A stretch of DNA of 51,409 nt from Flavobacteriaceae bacterium (GCA_002702895.1 PACX01000024.1:56536-107944); one strand, 5' to 3'; positions 36,215 through 44,884 are shown, counted from the stretch's first letter. Numbers and translations: made by a program. Notes: generated by a model from the sequence alone, not told the origin.

Positions 36215-37097
36215 TTAACTTCTTATTTAACTTTTTGAAATCTTCAATATTATTAAATGGAATTATTATAAAACCTTTTTCCTTTCCGTTTAACTTAATT
36301 TTAACTTCTGAATTATACATTTTTTTTAATTTATTTAATTCTGAACTATAAGGTTTTATTAGTTGATGTTTTTTTATAAATGATTTTTTTGATTTTTTAA
36401 AATTACTAGCTATTCTTTCTGTTTCTCTTACTGAAATAGATTTTGTTAAAATTTTTTCATAAAGTTTTAATTGATCTTCTTTTTTTTCAATTGTTACTAA
36501 TGTTCTACCATGTCCCATTGATATAAACCCATCTCTTATCCCAGTTTGAATTATTGGATCTAAGTTTAATAATCTTAAATAATTCGATATTGTGGATCTT
36601 TTTTTACCCACCCTTGAACTCATTTGTTCTTGGGTTAACATTACTTCATCTATTAAACGTTTATAGCACAATGCAATTTCAATAGGATCTAGATTTTCTC
36701 TTTGTATATTTTCAACTAAAGCCATTTCTAATGACTGTTGATCGTTTGCTATTCTAATAAATGCGGGAATTGATTTTAATTTTAAAAAAGATACAGCTCT
36801 AAATCGTCTTTCTCCTGAAATAATTTCAAATGCTTTGAATCCAGTTTTTCTAACTGTAATGGGTTGAATTATTCCAAGTTCTTTAATCGATTGAGCTAAC
36901 TCTAATATTTTTTCATTTTCAAAATTAGTTCTTGGTTGGAAAGGGTTTAAATTAATTTGGGCAATAGGTAACTCTATTATATTACCTACAATTTTATCTG
37001 CATTTTTATCTTCAATAGACCTAATGTCATCTGAGGGATTTTCAAGTAAAGCAGATAGACCTCTACCTAAGGGTTGTTTATTGTACGCTTTTGCCAT
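36201..37097 (-). CDS. parB: Chromosome-partitioning protein ParB
   Basis: A DNA- and CTP-binding protein that loads at parS sites and spreads. The 298 residues contain the N-terminal LGRGLSALLE, the ParB/Srx domain with ISGERRFRAVSFL (about residues 92-104, CTP-binding arginine motif), ENIQRENLDPIEIA and the helix-turn-helix region (MLTQEQMSSRVGKKRSTISNYLRL in parts, about 150-175). The basic C-terminal domain follows. It starts 0 bases after parA. A degenerate parS-like sequence lies at 38414-38429 upstream. Confidence 0.96.
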   Translation of the reverse strand: MAKAYNKQPLGRGLSALLENPSDDIRSIEDKNADKIVGNIIELPIAQINLNPFQPRTNFENEKILELAQSIKELGIIQPITVRKTGFKAFEIISGERRFRAVSFLKLKSIPAFIRIANDQQSLEMALVENIQRENLDPIEIALCYKRLIDEVMLTQEQMSSRVGKKRSTISNYLRLLNLDPIIQTGIRDGFISMGHGRTLVTIEKKEDQLKLYEKILTKSISVRETERIASNFKKSKKSFIKKHQLIKPYSSELNKLKKMYNSEVKIKLNGKEKGFIIIPFNNIEDFKKLNKKLNGKK

Positions 37098-37862
37098 TTA
37101 AAAATTATTATTTATTAATTCTTGAGCTAATTTTATATAGTTTTTTGCTCCCTTACTTGTTGCATCATAGTCTATTATATTTTTTCCATGGCTTGGAGCT
37201 TCACCTAACTTTACATTTCTTTGTATAATTGTTTTGAATACCATATCATGAAAATGTTTTCTCACTTCGTCTACAACTTGATTTGATAGTCTTAGCCTCG
37301 TATCATACATAGTTAATAGAAGACCTTCAATTTTTAAATCTTTGTTGTGTATTTTCTGAATACTTTTAATAGTATTAAGTAATTTGCCTAATCCCTCAAG
37401 AGCAAAGTATTCACATTGAATTGGAATAATAACCGAATTGGAGGCTGTTAAAGCATTTAATGTAATTAATCCTAATGAAGGGGCACAATCAATTATCAAA
37501 TATTCATATAGATCTTTAACATCTTTTAGTGCTTGACTTAACATAAATTCTCTACTAGGATGATTTACTAATTCTAATTCTATTGCTACTAAATCAATAT
37601 TTGAAGGGATTATATCAAGATTTGGAGTTTCTGATTTTATAATAATTTCACTTGCTTTAGCAGAATGTTCTAATAGATCATAAGAAGACTTTTTAATTTT
37701 ATTTAAATCTATTCCAATTCCTGAAGTTGCATTTGCTTGAGGATCAAGATCAATTAGTAGAACCTTTTTTTCTAAAATACCTAAACATGCAGCAAGGTTT
37801 AATGAAGTGGTAGTTTTACCAACTCCTCCTTTTTGATTTGATACGGCAATTATCTTTCCCAT
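37098..37862 (-). CDS. parA: Chromosome-partitioning ATPase ParA (Soj)
   Basis: Walker-type ATPase that moves ParB-parS complexes. AVSNQKGGVGKTTTSLNLAACLG (deviant Walker A, residues 6-28 in parts), LLIDLDPQANATSGIG and LIIDCAPSLGLITLNA are diagnostic; the 254 residues match chromosomal Soj. It precedes parB directly. 72 bases separate it from divIC upstream on the same strand, in which I see no clear promoter. Confidence 0.97.
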   Translation of the reverse strand: MGKIIAVSNQKGGVGKTTTSLNLAACLGILEKKVLLIDLDPQANATSGIGIDLNKIKKSSYDLLEHSAKASEIIIKSETPNLDIIPSNIDLVAIELELVNHPSREFMLSQALKDVKDLYEYLIIDCAPSLGLITLNALTASNSVIIPIQCEYFALEGLGKLLNTIKSIQKIHNKDLKIEGLLLTMYDTRLRLSNQVVDEVRKHFHDMVFKTIIQRNVKLGEAPSHGKNIIDYDATSKGAKNYIKLAQELINNNF

Positions 37863-37934
37863 TGAATCGAATAATCGAAATAAAAATACAATATTTTGAT
37901 ATGTGTTAATTAGTAGTGTAAGTCTTTTTGTTAA

Positions 37935-38258
37935 CTAGTTTTTAAGACTGTCTTGGAATTCAATTATATAGATTTCTTCATTTTCTTTTTTCATGAAAAA
38001 TTTTTCTCTAGCAAATGCTTCATAGTTATCAAGATCATTTAAATCTTCTATTAATTTTTTATCATTAATTATTTCAATTTCTAATAATCTTTTTTGTTCT
38101 TTTAAATCATTGATTTCTTTATTTAGTTCTCTATGAAATAGATAAGAGTTAGTATCCATGAATAACATCCAAAATAAAAATAATAGAGAGATTAATATAT
38201 AAATATTAGTTATAAATTTAAAATATTTGTTGGAAATAAATTTTTTCATGTAATTCAA
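37935..38258 (-). CDS. Septum-formation initiator, FtsB/DivIC-like
   Basis: A 107-residue bitopic membrane protein: short basic N-terminus, one helix (about residues 16-33, FITNIYILISLLFLFWML), then a coiled coil (about 45-72, ELNKEINDLKEQKRLLEIEI) and the FAREKFFMKKENEEIYIIEF motif found in DivIC/FtsB proteins. It would act at the division septum with FtsL and FtsQ. It overlaps the end of udk by 4 bases. Confidence 0.85.
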   Translation of the reverse strand: MNYMKKFISNKYFKFITNIYILISLLFLFWMLFMDTNSYLFHRELNKEINDLKEQKRLLEIEIINDKKLIEDLNDLDNYEAFAREKFFMKKENEEIYIIEFQDSLKN

Positions 38259-38857
38259 AATATTATTTTCTCTGAAATTAAATTTATAACTTTTTTAATT
38301 GAAATAGTTTTTGATTTTATAATTAAATCAGCATATTTTTTTGATGGATCAATATATTTTTCATGCATTGGCTTACACATGCTGAAAAACCTTTTTTCAA
38401 CTTCTTCTTGAGATCTTCCACGTGAAATAATATCTCTTTTTATTCTTCTTTTTAGTCTTGTTTTTTCATCTACGTCAAGATAAATTCCAAAATCAATAAG
38501 TTCAATTATTTTGTCGTTGCAAAATATATGTAATCCATCTAAAATTATTATTTTTTTTGGAAAAATAATTTTATTTTTTTTTAATCTTTTATGACTTGTA
38601 TAAGAATAAATAGGCTCTTTTATTTTAGTGTTATTTTTTAATGTTTTTAAATTTTTAATTAACAGTTTGAAATCAATCGAATTAGGATGATCATAATTAA
38701 TTTTTGATCTCTTAATTAAATTTAAATTGGAATTATTTTTGTAATATGAATCAGATATGATTTTAATAACACCTAATTTATTAAAATGTTTTTCCAAACT
38801 TTGTGCAAAAGTGCTTTTTCCAGATCCAGTTCCTCCACATATTCCTATAACAAACAT
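38255..38857 (-). CDS. udk: Uridine kinase
   Basis: Phosphorylates uridine and cytidine in pyrimidine salvage. The P-loop IGICGGTGSGKSTFAQSL (residues 4-21) and NYDHPNSIDFKLL, the nucleoside-binding part of the family, identify it; ILDGLHIFC is the DG motif and RRIKRDIISRGRS the lid region. At 200 residues it has normal length. It starts 2 bases after the cytochrome c gene and overlaps divIC. Its coding sequence contains the CACGTG-centred parS-like site. Confidence 0.92.
   Translation of the reverse strand: MFVIGICGGTGSGKSTFAQSLEKHFNKLGVIKIISDSYYKNNSNLNLIKRSKINYDHPNSIDFKLLIKNLKTLKNNTKIKEPIYSYTSHKRLKKNKIIFPKKIIILDGLHIFCNDKIIELIDFGIYLDVDEKTRLKRRIKRDIISRGRSQEEVEKRFFSMCKPMHEKYIDPSKKYADLIIKSKTISIKKVINLISEKIIF
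38414..38429. promoter_or_regulatory. Degenerate parS-like site
   Basis: TCTTCCACGTGAAATA agrees with the widely conserved parS consensus TGTTTCACGTGAAACA at 13 of 16 positions, including the CACGTG centre. It lies inside udk, about 550 bases upstream of parA. A CACGTG occurs only one other time that I noticed (about 3051-3056), roughly what base composition predicts, so this may be chance. Confidence 0.3.
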
Positions 38858-38859
38858 TT

Positions 38860-39255
38860 TTATTCTTTTAAATTTTTTACATAATCCTCTTTGATCATTT
38901 TATCATATTTATTTCCCCAGCTATTTAGAATATAATTCATCACATCTGCTATTTCATCATCATAGAGACCCATCCTTTCCATTTTAGTATCATACTTAAC
39001 TCCATTTACAACAATTACACCATCAATTCCTCCAAATTTTATCGCCCTAATGCTTTCCTCCATATTTTTAAAAAGATAATCTGATTTAGCTAGGGGAGGA
39101 AAAATACCTTTTTGGCCTTTTCCATCATGCATATGACAAATTATACAAAAATCATCGTATATAGATTTGCCATTATTAATAGAAATTTCTAAACTATCAT
39201 TTTGTGAATAAATAATTATTGGAAAAATTATTAAAATAAATTTTAATGACTTCAC
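38860..39255 (-). CDS. Periplasmic c-type cytochrome, monohaem
   Basis: A 131-residue protein with a signal peptide (ILIIFPIIIYSQ) and one haem site, DDFCIICHMHDGKGQKG (CxxCH, about residues 35-51); MERMGLYDDEIADVMNYIL near the C-terminus supplies the likely distal methionine. It overlaps the sugar dehydrogenase gene by 4 bases (the dehydrogenase lies upstream), which suggests that it accepts electrons from that enzyme in the periplasm. The partnership is inferred from the coupling only. Confidence 0.88.
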   Translation of the reverse strand: MKSLKFILIIFPIIIYSQNDSLEISINNGKSIYDDFCIICHMHDGKGQKGIFPPLAKSDYLFKNMEESIRAIKFGGIDGVIVVNGVKYDTKMERMGLYDDEIADVMNYILNSWGNKYDKMIKEDYVKNLKE

Positions 39256-40397
39256 TCTTTAGGAATAATTTTATAAATACCTTTATTTTCAATTGAAACA
39301 TAAATATATCCGTCAGGCCCTTGTTTAACATCTCTTGGTCTTCCTAAATCTTCAGCTATTTTGGATCTAGAAATAACTTTATTGTCTTTTAAACCGATTC
39401 TTTCAATGTATTGAAAGACTAAGGCACCAGCAAGTAAACTTCCTTTCCACTTTGGATAAATATTACTTGAAATATATTCAAATGAACTTGGCGCAATTGA
39501 TGGTAACCAATAATATAAAGGTTGTTCCATTCCAGGAAGACTTTTATTTTTTGTTATAGTAGTAAGACTATAGTTAACTCCATAAGTAATTTTAGGCCAA
39601 CCATAGTTTTTTCCTTTTTCTATAATATTTATTTCATCTCCTCCTCTAGGGCCATGTTCATTTGTCCATATTTTACCTGTTATTGGATGTTTAAACATTC
39701 CTTGAGGATTTCTATGCCCATAGGAGTAAATAGCTTTTTTTGTATCAGGATTATTAAAAAAAGGATTGTCTTCAGGAATTGTTCCATCATCATATATTCT
39801 GTAGATTTTACCACCGTCAAGATTTAGGTTTTGAGGATTTACATCTCTATTTCCTCTATCTCCAATTGAAAAATAGAGATAATTATTATCGTCAAATTCT
39901 AACCTTCCTCCAAAATGTTGCCCTTTTCTTGAATTGGGAGACCCTTTGTATAATACTTCTAAGTCTATTAAAGAATCTTCAATAAGTTTTGCTCTAGCAA
40001 TAGTAGTATTACCACCTTTTTCTACTTTATCTTCTGAAGCATAAGAAAAATATACCAATTTATTTTCTTTAAAATTAGGATGAAAAGCAATGTCCATTAA
40101 TCCACCTTGGCCTCTTAAATATATTTCTGGAACTCCTTTTATTTGTGTTTTTATTCCATCTTTATAATGAAAAATAGAACCAGATTTTACAGAAGCTAGA
40201 ATAGAGTTGTCTTCAAAAAACTCAATAGCCCATATAATATTTTCATCTTCAAATACTAATTCCATTTCATAGTTTGTTTCTTCAGTTAATATTGAATCTT
40301 CTCCTTCCTTATCTAAAGGTTTTAAGATCTGTGTATAAGAAAAATTTGAAAGCATTATTGAAAGAATAATACTTAAATAAAAAAAATTGTTCATCAT
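39252..40397 (-). CDS. PQQ-dependent aldose sugar dehydrogenase (YliI/Asd-like)
   Basis: A 381-residue periplasmic six-bladed beta-propeller. A signal peptide (SIILSIMLSNFSYTQ) is followed by GGLMDIAFHPNFKENKLVY, GQHFGGRLEFDDNNYLYFSIGDRG, GHRNPQGMFKHPITG, NEHGPRGGDEINIIEKG and the C-terminal PRDVKQGPDGYIYVS, the glucose/sorbosone dehydrogenase pattern. The HGPRGGDE loop supplies PQQ- and calcium-site residues. No PQQ synthesis genes lie in the window, so the cofactor would be made elsewhere or scavenged. Coupled to the cytochrome c gene. Confidence 0.9.
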   Translation of the reverse strand: MMNNFFYLSIILSIMLSNFSYTQILKPLDKEGEDSILTEETNYEMELVFEDENIIWAIEFFEDNSILASVKSGSIFHYKDGIKTQIKGVPEIYLRGQGGLMDIAFHPNFKENKLVYFSYASEDKVEKGGNTTIARAKLIEDSLIDLEVLYKGSPNSRKGQHFGGRLEFDDNNYLYFSIGDRGNRDVNPQNLNLDGGKIYRIYDDGTIPEDNPFFNNPDTKKAIYSYGHRNPQGMFKHPITGKIWTNEHGPRGGDEINIIEKGKNYGWPKITYGVNYSLTTITKNKSLPGMEQPLYYWLPSIAPSSFEYISSNIYPKWKGSLLAGALVFQYIERIGLKDNKVISRSKIAEDLGRPRDVKQGPDGYIYVSIENKGIYKIIPKE

Positions 40398-40414
40398 TAT
40401 ATATGTTTAAAAAA

Positions 40415-41275
40415 TTAATTATTGCTTTCAGCCAAAATTTGTAATAAATCTAAAAATAAATTGATAATATCTAAATATATGTTTACAGCAATTTTTACTG
40501 CAGAGGACCAAGAATCATCTCCAATATTCATTCTTTGCTCTAATAAATTAAAATCATATAACAGATAACCAGTAAAAATAATTACACCAATATAGGATTT
40601 AATTAATGATAAAAATCTAGATTTAAAAATAAATATATTTAAAAATCCCATTATAATTAAAATAGTTAATGCTATAAAAAGATATCCACCTAAAATACTA
40701 AAATCAAATGTTGAATTAAAAACAAGAAATGAGGTAGATAAAATAGCAATAGTTGTTCCTAACATTGCTTGAAATACTAGATTTTGCCATTCTTGGTCAT
40801 AAGTATCTTTCTTTAATTTATAGCTTGATTCAAAATCTTTAGAAATGGATTTATATTTATCTGAGTTTATATCAAATAATTCATTTGGACTACTTTTCTT
40901 ATAATACATGGTTTTTTTTTCGTCCTCAGCTCCCCAAAATTTGTTCCATAAAGATGACTTTTTTGTAATAACAGTTTTTGATCTTATCCCTTTTCTTCTA
41001 AAATATTTCATACTTTTAAAACGATATCCTAAAGTGGAAATAGTAGGACCAATACTCCAACCAATAAAGGCAGAAAAAACTGCGACTAAAATAATATTTG
41101 TAGGGAAGCTATCACTTAAAAAAATAATTAAAAAAAGAATTATAAAACTTCCAGCAATATTTATAATAGCTTCTTCAACTGTTTCATAAGCTTTATTTAT
41201 TCTAGAAAATATTGTTGTAATAATGAGCATTCCTCCAACTAAAAGAAATGTTTTAGCAAAAAGCAAATCGAACAT
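40415..41275 (-). CDS. Bax-inhibitor-1/YccA-like membrane protein with a soluble insert
   Basis: A 286-residue polytopic protein with about seven hydrophobic segments. The C-terminal half fits Bax-inhibitor-1: FTGYLLYDFNLLEQRM (family usually YD near TM6-7) and AVNIYLDIINLFLDLLQIL, the highly conserved end helix. Between TM3 and TM4 (about residues 84-160) lies a hydrophilic, lysine-rich insert absent from compact YccA proteins (about 220-240 residues). Bacterial members are implicated in calcium leak or protease modulation; no function is established here. It is the first gene of the run to udk/parA, 17 bases before the sugar dehydrogenase. Confidence 0.75.
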   Translation of the reverse strand: MFDLLFAKTFLLVGGMLIITTIFSRINKAYETVEEAIINIAGSFIILFLIIFLSDSFPTNIILVAVFSAFIGWSIGPTISTLGYRFKSMKYFRRKGIRSKTVITKKSSLWNKFWGAEDEKKTMYYKKSSPNELFDINSDKYKSISKDFESSYKLKKDTYDQEWQNLVFQAMLGTTIAILSTSFLVFNSTFDFSILGGYLFIALTILIIMGFLNIFIFKSRFLSLIKSYIGVIIFTGYLLYDFNLLEQRMNIGDDSWSSAVKIAVNIYLDIINLFLDLLQILAESNN

Positions 41276-41314
41276 TATAAATGATTTTAATTAATCTCTA
41301 AGATAGAGAAATTG

Positions 41315-41388
41315 TCGGGATGACAGGATTTGAACCTGCGACCCCACGGCCCCCAGCCGTGTGCGCTACCGAACTGCGCTACATCCCG
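41315..41388 (-). tRNA. tRNA-Pro, anticodon GGG
   Basis: Cloverleaf on the minus strand: acceptor CGGGATG/CATCCCG, D stem GCGC/GCGC, anticodon stem CACGG/CCGTG with loop CTGGGGG (anticodon GGG), T arm GCAGG-TTCAAAT-CCTGT, discriminator A. The 3' CCA is not encoded. Its 5' end lies 5 bases after the stop of the lipoprotein gene, so it may be processed from that transcript. Confidence 0.95.
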
Positions 41389-41393
41389 AAAAT

Positions 41394-42233
41394 TTATCTT
41401 TTATAAGTTCCATCTGGTAAAACAGTTGGAAAATTATAAAGTGGATCTGTTAGAAGTGAATAAATCGCTGTATCAGTTGATTGAACTAATGATTTTGTAT
41501 TCAAATCCCATTCTTGCGATATTTCATTTAATCTTTTTTTTTGAGCACCTAAGATTGAAGTCATCCCCCAATAAATATATTCTGTAGCCATACATCCGTA
41601 ATCACATGTTTGATCGTCATATGTGTACCAAGCAACACTTGGATAAGGATTAGGAACGGAAGGAAAATACCCTCCTCTTGCAATATCCATAGCATTAGTT
41701 AAAGAAGTACCTGCTTTTTCTCCAAAAGTTAAGGGATACGCATTAGCATATCCTATATGAGTAATCACATGCCAAATTTCTTCAAGAGATGCATCAAATT
41801 GTCCTGTATGACCATTTTTATGCCACTCAGGTATAGTTTCATCTGCTCCTAAATCTTGTGCATTAAGTTGTATCTGAGATTCTTTTTTCCACATAAATAA
41901 AGCTGCTTTATATGCTCTTAAAGTTGATAAAAGTGGAGTATTATCTACAACTCCATCTTCATCATTATCTAAATATTGTGCCATAATATTAGCAGCATGT
42001 AATAATTTTGAGTCTTCAACATCAGAATATGCATAAATGGATATTCCAAAAACCTCTACTTTTCTGTTTGTTGCTGTAAAACCAGGATCTGCATGAGCAA
42101 CAATAATGAAGTTAGGATCATTTCCAGGATTAATTGGTTCAGAATTTTTAACGTTATCACTTTCTCCACATGATATATAACCAAAAAAGATAAAGGTTAT
42201 AAATAATAATATCTTTTTAGTAGGGCTTTTCAT
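41394..42233 (-). CDS. Lipoprotein of unknown function with an HxxxH motif and a calcium-loop-like stretch
   Basis: A 279-residue lipoprotein: signal sequence ending in GYISC (Cys22), then a linker to about residue 40. It has two features worth noting: LDNDEDGVVDN (about 88-98), which looks like an EF-hand or dockerin-type calcium loop, and SLEEIWHVITHIGYANAYP (about 149-167), with His155 and His159 in an HxxxH arrangement preceded by Glu151-Glu152, resembling a metal site but not a proper HExxH. CDYGCMATEYIYWGM follows, with a CxxxC pair. I recall related uncharacterised proteins in marine bacteria and some eukaryotes. No known domain name can be given. Located between tRNA-Pro(GGG) and the divergent sulfatase. 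Confidence 0.85.
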   Translation of the reverse strand: MKSPTKKILLFITFIFFGYISCGESDNVKNSEPINPGNDPNFIIVAHADPGFTATNRKVEVFGISIYAYSDVEDSKLLHAANIMAQYLDNDEDGVVDNTPLLSTLRAYKAALFMWKKESQIQLNAQDLGADETIPEWHKNGHTGQFDASLEEIWHVITHIGYANAYPLTFGEKAGTSLTNAMDIARGGYFPSVPNPYPSVAWYTYDDQTCDYGCMATEYIYWGMTSILGAQKKRLNEISQEWDLNTKSLVQSTDTAIYSLLTDPLYNFPTVLPDGTYKR

Positions 42234-42333
42234 GATAATTATTTTTAATTAACAATATAGAAATTTATTATAAAAATATTTTAATAGAAATAAGACAAAC
42301 TTTAACTTTAGAACAACTTTTAAAAATAATGAA

Positions 42334-44091
42334 ATGAATTTCAAAACTTTTATTTATTTCTTTCTTCTAATACAGTTATTTGGATGTAAGTATAGCAATA
42401 ATGACAACCCTAACATTTTAATTTTTTTAACTGATGATCAGGGATGGGGTGATTTAAGTATAAATGGTAATCCAAACTTGAGTACTCCAAATATTGATGA
42501 AATTGCTAAAAACGGAGCAAGATTTGAAAGATTTTATGTAAGTCCAGTCTGTTCTCCAACTAGAGCAGAGTTATTAACTGGAAAGTTTTTTCTTAGATCT
42601 GGAGTTAAAGGAGTTACCAAAGGTTATGAGAGAATGAATGTAGATCATAAATTAATTTCTGATTTTTTTAAAGAAAAAAAATATAGAACTGGACTTTTTG
42701 GAAAATGGCATAATGGATCCCAGCCTCCTTATCATCCAAACTCAAGAGGATTTGAAGAATTTTATGGGTTTACTGCTGGTCATTGGGGAAACTATTTTAA
42801 CCCAATATTAGAAAAAAATGGTAAAATTATTAATGGGAAAGGATATATATCAGATGATATTACCAACAATGCCATTTCATTTATAAAAAAATCAGAAGAA
42901 CCTTTTTTTACATTTGTTTCATATAATACTCCCCATTCACCAATGCAGGTTCCTGAATCTTATGTTTCTAATAAAAAAATAATTAAACAGGGTAGGTATG
43001 CTGAAAAAGAAAATATTAGAAAAACTGAAGCAGCACTTGGAATGGTTGAAAATTTGGATTATAATGTTGGAAAAGTAATAGATTCATTAAAAAAATATGA
43101 TTTATATAAAAACACTATCATCATTTTCTTTAGCGATAATGGCCCAAATGGAAATAGATGGAATAACGATTTAAAAGAAAAGAAGGGTAGTACAAATGAA
43201 GGAGGAGTTAGAGTTCCATTTTTTATTCAATGGCCATCAAAAATTAAAAAAGGAATAAAAATAAATCAGATTACAAGTGTAATGGATATTTTCCCAACAT
43301 TAGTTGAATTAACTAATAATTCTTCTAATATAGAATTTGATGGAAAAAGTTTTAATCAATATTTAGAGGATCCATATTTAAAGGATAATGATAGGAAAAT
43401 ATTTTCATATTGGAGAAATAAAATAAGTGTAAGGAACAATAATTTTATTTTAGATAATAATGATGATTTGTTTAATTTAAATAATGATCATAAACAAGAA
43501 TTTCGAGTAAATGAAAATTTTATTAATGATTATAAAGAATTAAAAAAAGCTAAAGAGCAATGGAAAGATTCATTAGTTGTCCCTTATAATAAATTAATTA
43601 GCAAAAGAAGATTTACAATAAATTACACTGATTTAATTGATACCCATCTTCCAGCTAGAGATGCTGAAATCACAGGAATTTTAAAAAGATCATCTATACA
43701 TGCAAACTGTTCTTTCATTGAAAATTGGAAAAATGAAAATGACTATATATATTGGGATTTAGATGTTTTAAACTCTGGAAAAGCTAATATTGATTTATAT
43801 TATACCCTTCCAGAAAATAGCAAAGGAACTGAAATTGCAATTGAATATGAAAATCAAATAATATATAAAACGATAGATGATTTTTATGATCCGAAATTAA
43901 TAGGAATGGAAAAGGACTTTGTAAAAAGAACAGAGTCATATACAAAAGAATTTAAAAGAATTAATATCGGGGATTTGTATTTTAAAAAAGGATTATCAAC
44001 ATTAAAAATCAAAACAACAAAAAAAATTGGAGAAAAATCAATTGATTTTAGATTACTAATATTAAAAAAATATAATGAAAAGAGTTCTTGA
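42334..44091 (+). CDS. Type I sulfatase, lipoprotein, with C-terminal accessory domain
   Basis: A 585-residue arylsulfatase-fold enzyme on a lipoprotein signal (LIQLFGCKYS, Cys18). The metal-binding DDQGWGDL and the signature VCSPTRAELLTG with Cys73 (to be converted to formylglycine) are clear, as are GLFGKWHNGSQPPYHPNSRG and FFSDNGPNG. From about residue 430 onward there is a separate beta-rich domain (WKNENDYIYWDLDVLNSGKA) of the type seen in many Bacteroidota/Planctomycetota sulfatases, perhaps a carbohydrate-binding domain. The natural substrate (algal sulfated glycan) is inferred from the GH10 and BNR-4 neighbours. Overlaps the GDPD gene by 17 bases. No sulfatase-maturing enzyme in the window. 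Confidence 0.93.
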   Translation: MNFKTFIYFFLLIQLFGCKYSNNDNPNILIFLTDDQGWGDLSINGNPNLSTPNIDEIAKNGARFERFYVSPVCSPTRAELLTGKFFLRSGVKGVTKGYERMNVDHKLISDFFKEKKYRTGLFGKWHNGSQPPYHPNSRGFEEFYGFTAGHWGNYFNPILEKNGKIINGKGYISDDITNNAISFIKKSEEPFFTFVSYNTPHSPMQVPESYVSNKKIIKQGRYAEKENIRKTEAALGMVENLDYNVGKVIDSLKKYDLYKNTIIIFFSDNGPNGNRWNNDLKEKKGSTNEGGVRVPFFIQWPSKIKKGIKINQITSVMDIFPTLVELTNNSSNIEFDGKSFNQYLEDPYLKDNDRKIFSYWRNKISVRNNNFILDNNDDLFNLNNDHKQEFRVNENFINDYKELKKAKEQWKDSLVVPYNKLISKRRFTINYTDLIDTHLPARDAEITGILKRSSIHANCSFIENWKNENDYIYWDLDVLNSGKANIDLYYTLPENSKGTEIAIEYENQIIYKTIDDFYDPKLIGMEKDFVKRTESYTKEFKRINIGDLYFKKGLSTLKIKTTKKIGEKSIDFRLLILKKYNEKSS

Positions 44092-44827
44092 AATAATCTC
44101 AATACTGTCTCTTGTTTGTTGTTCTTTTCAAAATAAAGATCCACTTATTATTGGTCATAGAGGAGCAATGGGACATGTAATAGAAAATACAATTCCATCA
44201 ATTAAAAAAGCAATTGAATTAGGAGTTGATGGAATAGAAATTGATGTTTTTAAGTGTAAATCAGGAGAAATTGTAGTTTTTCATGATAAAAAGCTAGATA
44301 GATTAACAAACTCATTGGGCTATATTGAAGACCTTTCTTATGATTCAATTATGAATATAAAAGTCAAGGGAAAATATAAAATACCTGAGCTATTAGAAGT
44401 TATTGATATTTTACCAAATGAGATATTTCTTAATGTTGAATTAAAAGGTAAGGATACTGCAAAAAAGGTTAACCAAATTATAACTGAATTTATTGATAAT
44501 ACAGACTCTAAATTAGATAGATTTATTATATCAAGTTTTGACTGGAACGAATTAAGCGTTATGAGATCTATAAATAAAGATATTCCTATTGCAGTTTTAA
44601 CTGATAAGAGTATCGTAAAAGCAATTGAAGAGGCTATAAAATTAAAAGCTATTGCAATTAATCCTAGTCAAAAGCTGTTAAACTTTGAAATTGTAAAAAA
44701 AATTAAATCTTATGGGTTAAAAGTTTTTCCTTACACTGTTAATAATCCAATTGAGATAAAAAAAATTAAAAAATTTAATATTGATGGAATAATAACTGAT
44801 TTTCCTGAAAGAATTAATATTAATTAA
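44075..44827 (+). CDS. Glycerophosphodiester phosphodiesterase, lipoprotein
   Basis: A 250-residue TIM-barrel enzyme that splits glycerophosphodiesters to glycerol-3-phosphate and an alcohol. LIIGHRGAMGHVIENTIPS (His of the HRG motif), DGIEIDVFKCKSGEIVVFHD (ExD metal site and HD histidine) and the final GIITDFPERI are diagnostic. The N-terminus (ISILSLVCCSFQNKD) looks like a lipobox, so it is probably anchored in the periplasm or on the surface. It starts inside the sulfatase gene (17-base overlap) and would recover phosphate and glycerol from phospholipid head groups. Confidence 0.93.
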   Translation: MKRVLEIISILSLVCCSFQNKDPLIIGHRGAMGHVIENTIPSIKKAIELGVDGIEIDVFKCKSGEIVVFHDKKLDRLTNSLGYIEDLSYDSIMNIKVKGKYKIPELLEVIDILPNEIFLNVELKGKDTAKKVNQIITEFIDNTDSKLDRFIISSFDWNELSVMRSINKDIPIAVLTDKSIVKAIEEAIKLKAIAINPSQKLLNFEIVKKIKSYGLKVFPYTVNNPIEIKKIKKFNIDGIITDFPERININ

Positions 44828-44863
44828 AATTATTTATTTACATATTTTTTTTAAATTCAAATT

Positions 44864-44871
44864 ATATTTGT
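44864..44871 (+). promoter_or_regulatory. Putative -7 element of the xylanase gene
   Basis: TATATTTG fits TAnnTTTG and ends 13 bases before the ATG at 44885. It suggests that the xylanase has its own promoter separate from sulfatase-GDPD. The -33 region has only TTTA-like sequence. Confidence 0.4.
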
Positions 44872-44884
44872 TTAAAATATAAAA

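Noticed and set aside
41276-41314. Terminator of tRNA-Pro(GGG)
   Set aside because: A TCTCTA/TAGAGA stem exists but is not followed by a T-run on the minus strand; too weak to annotate.
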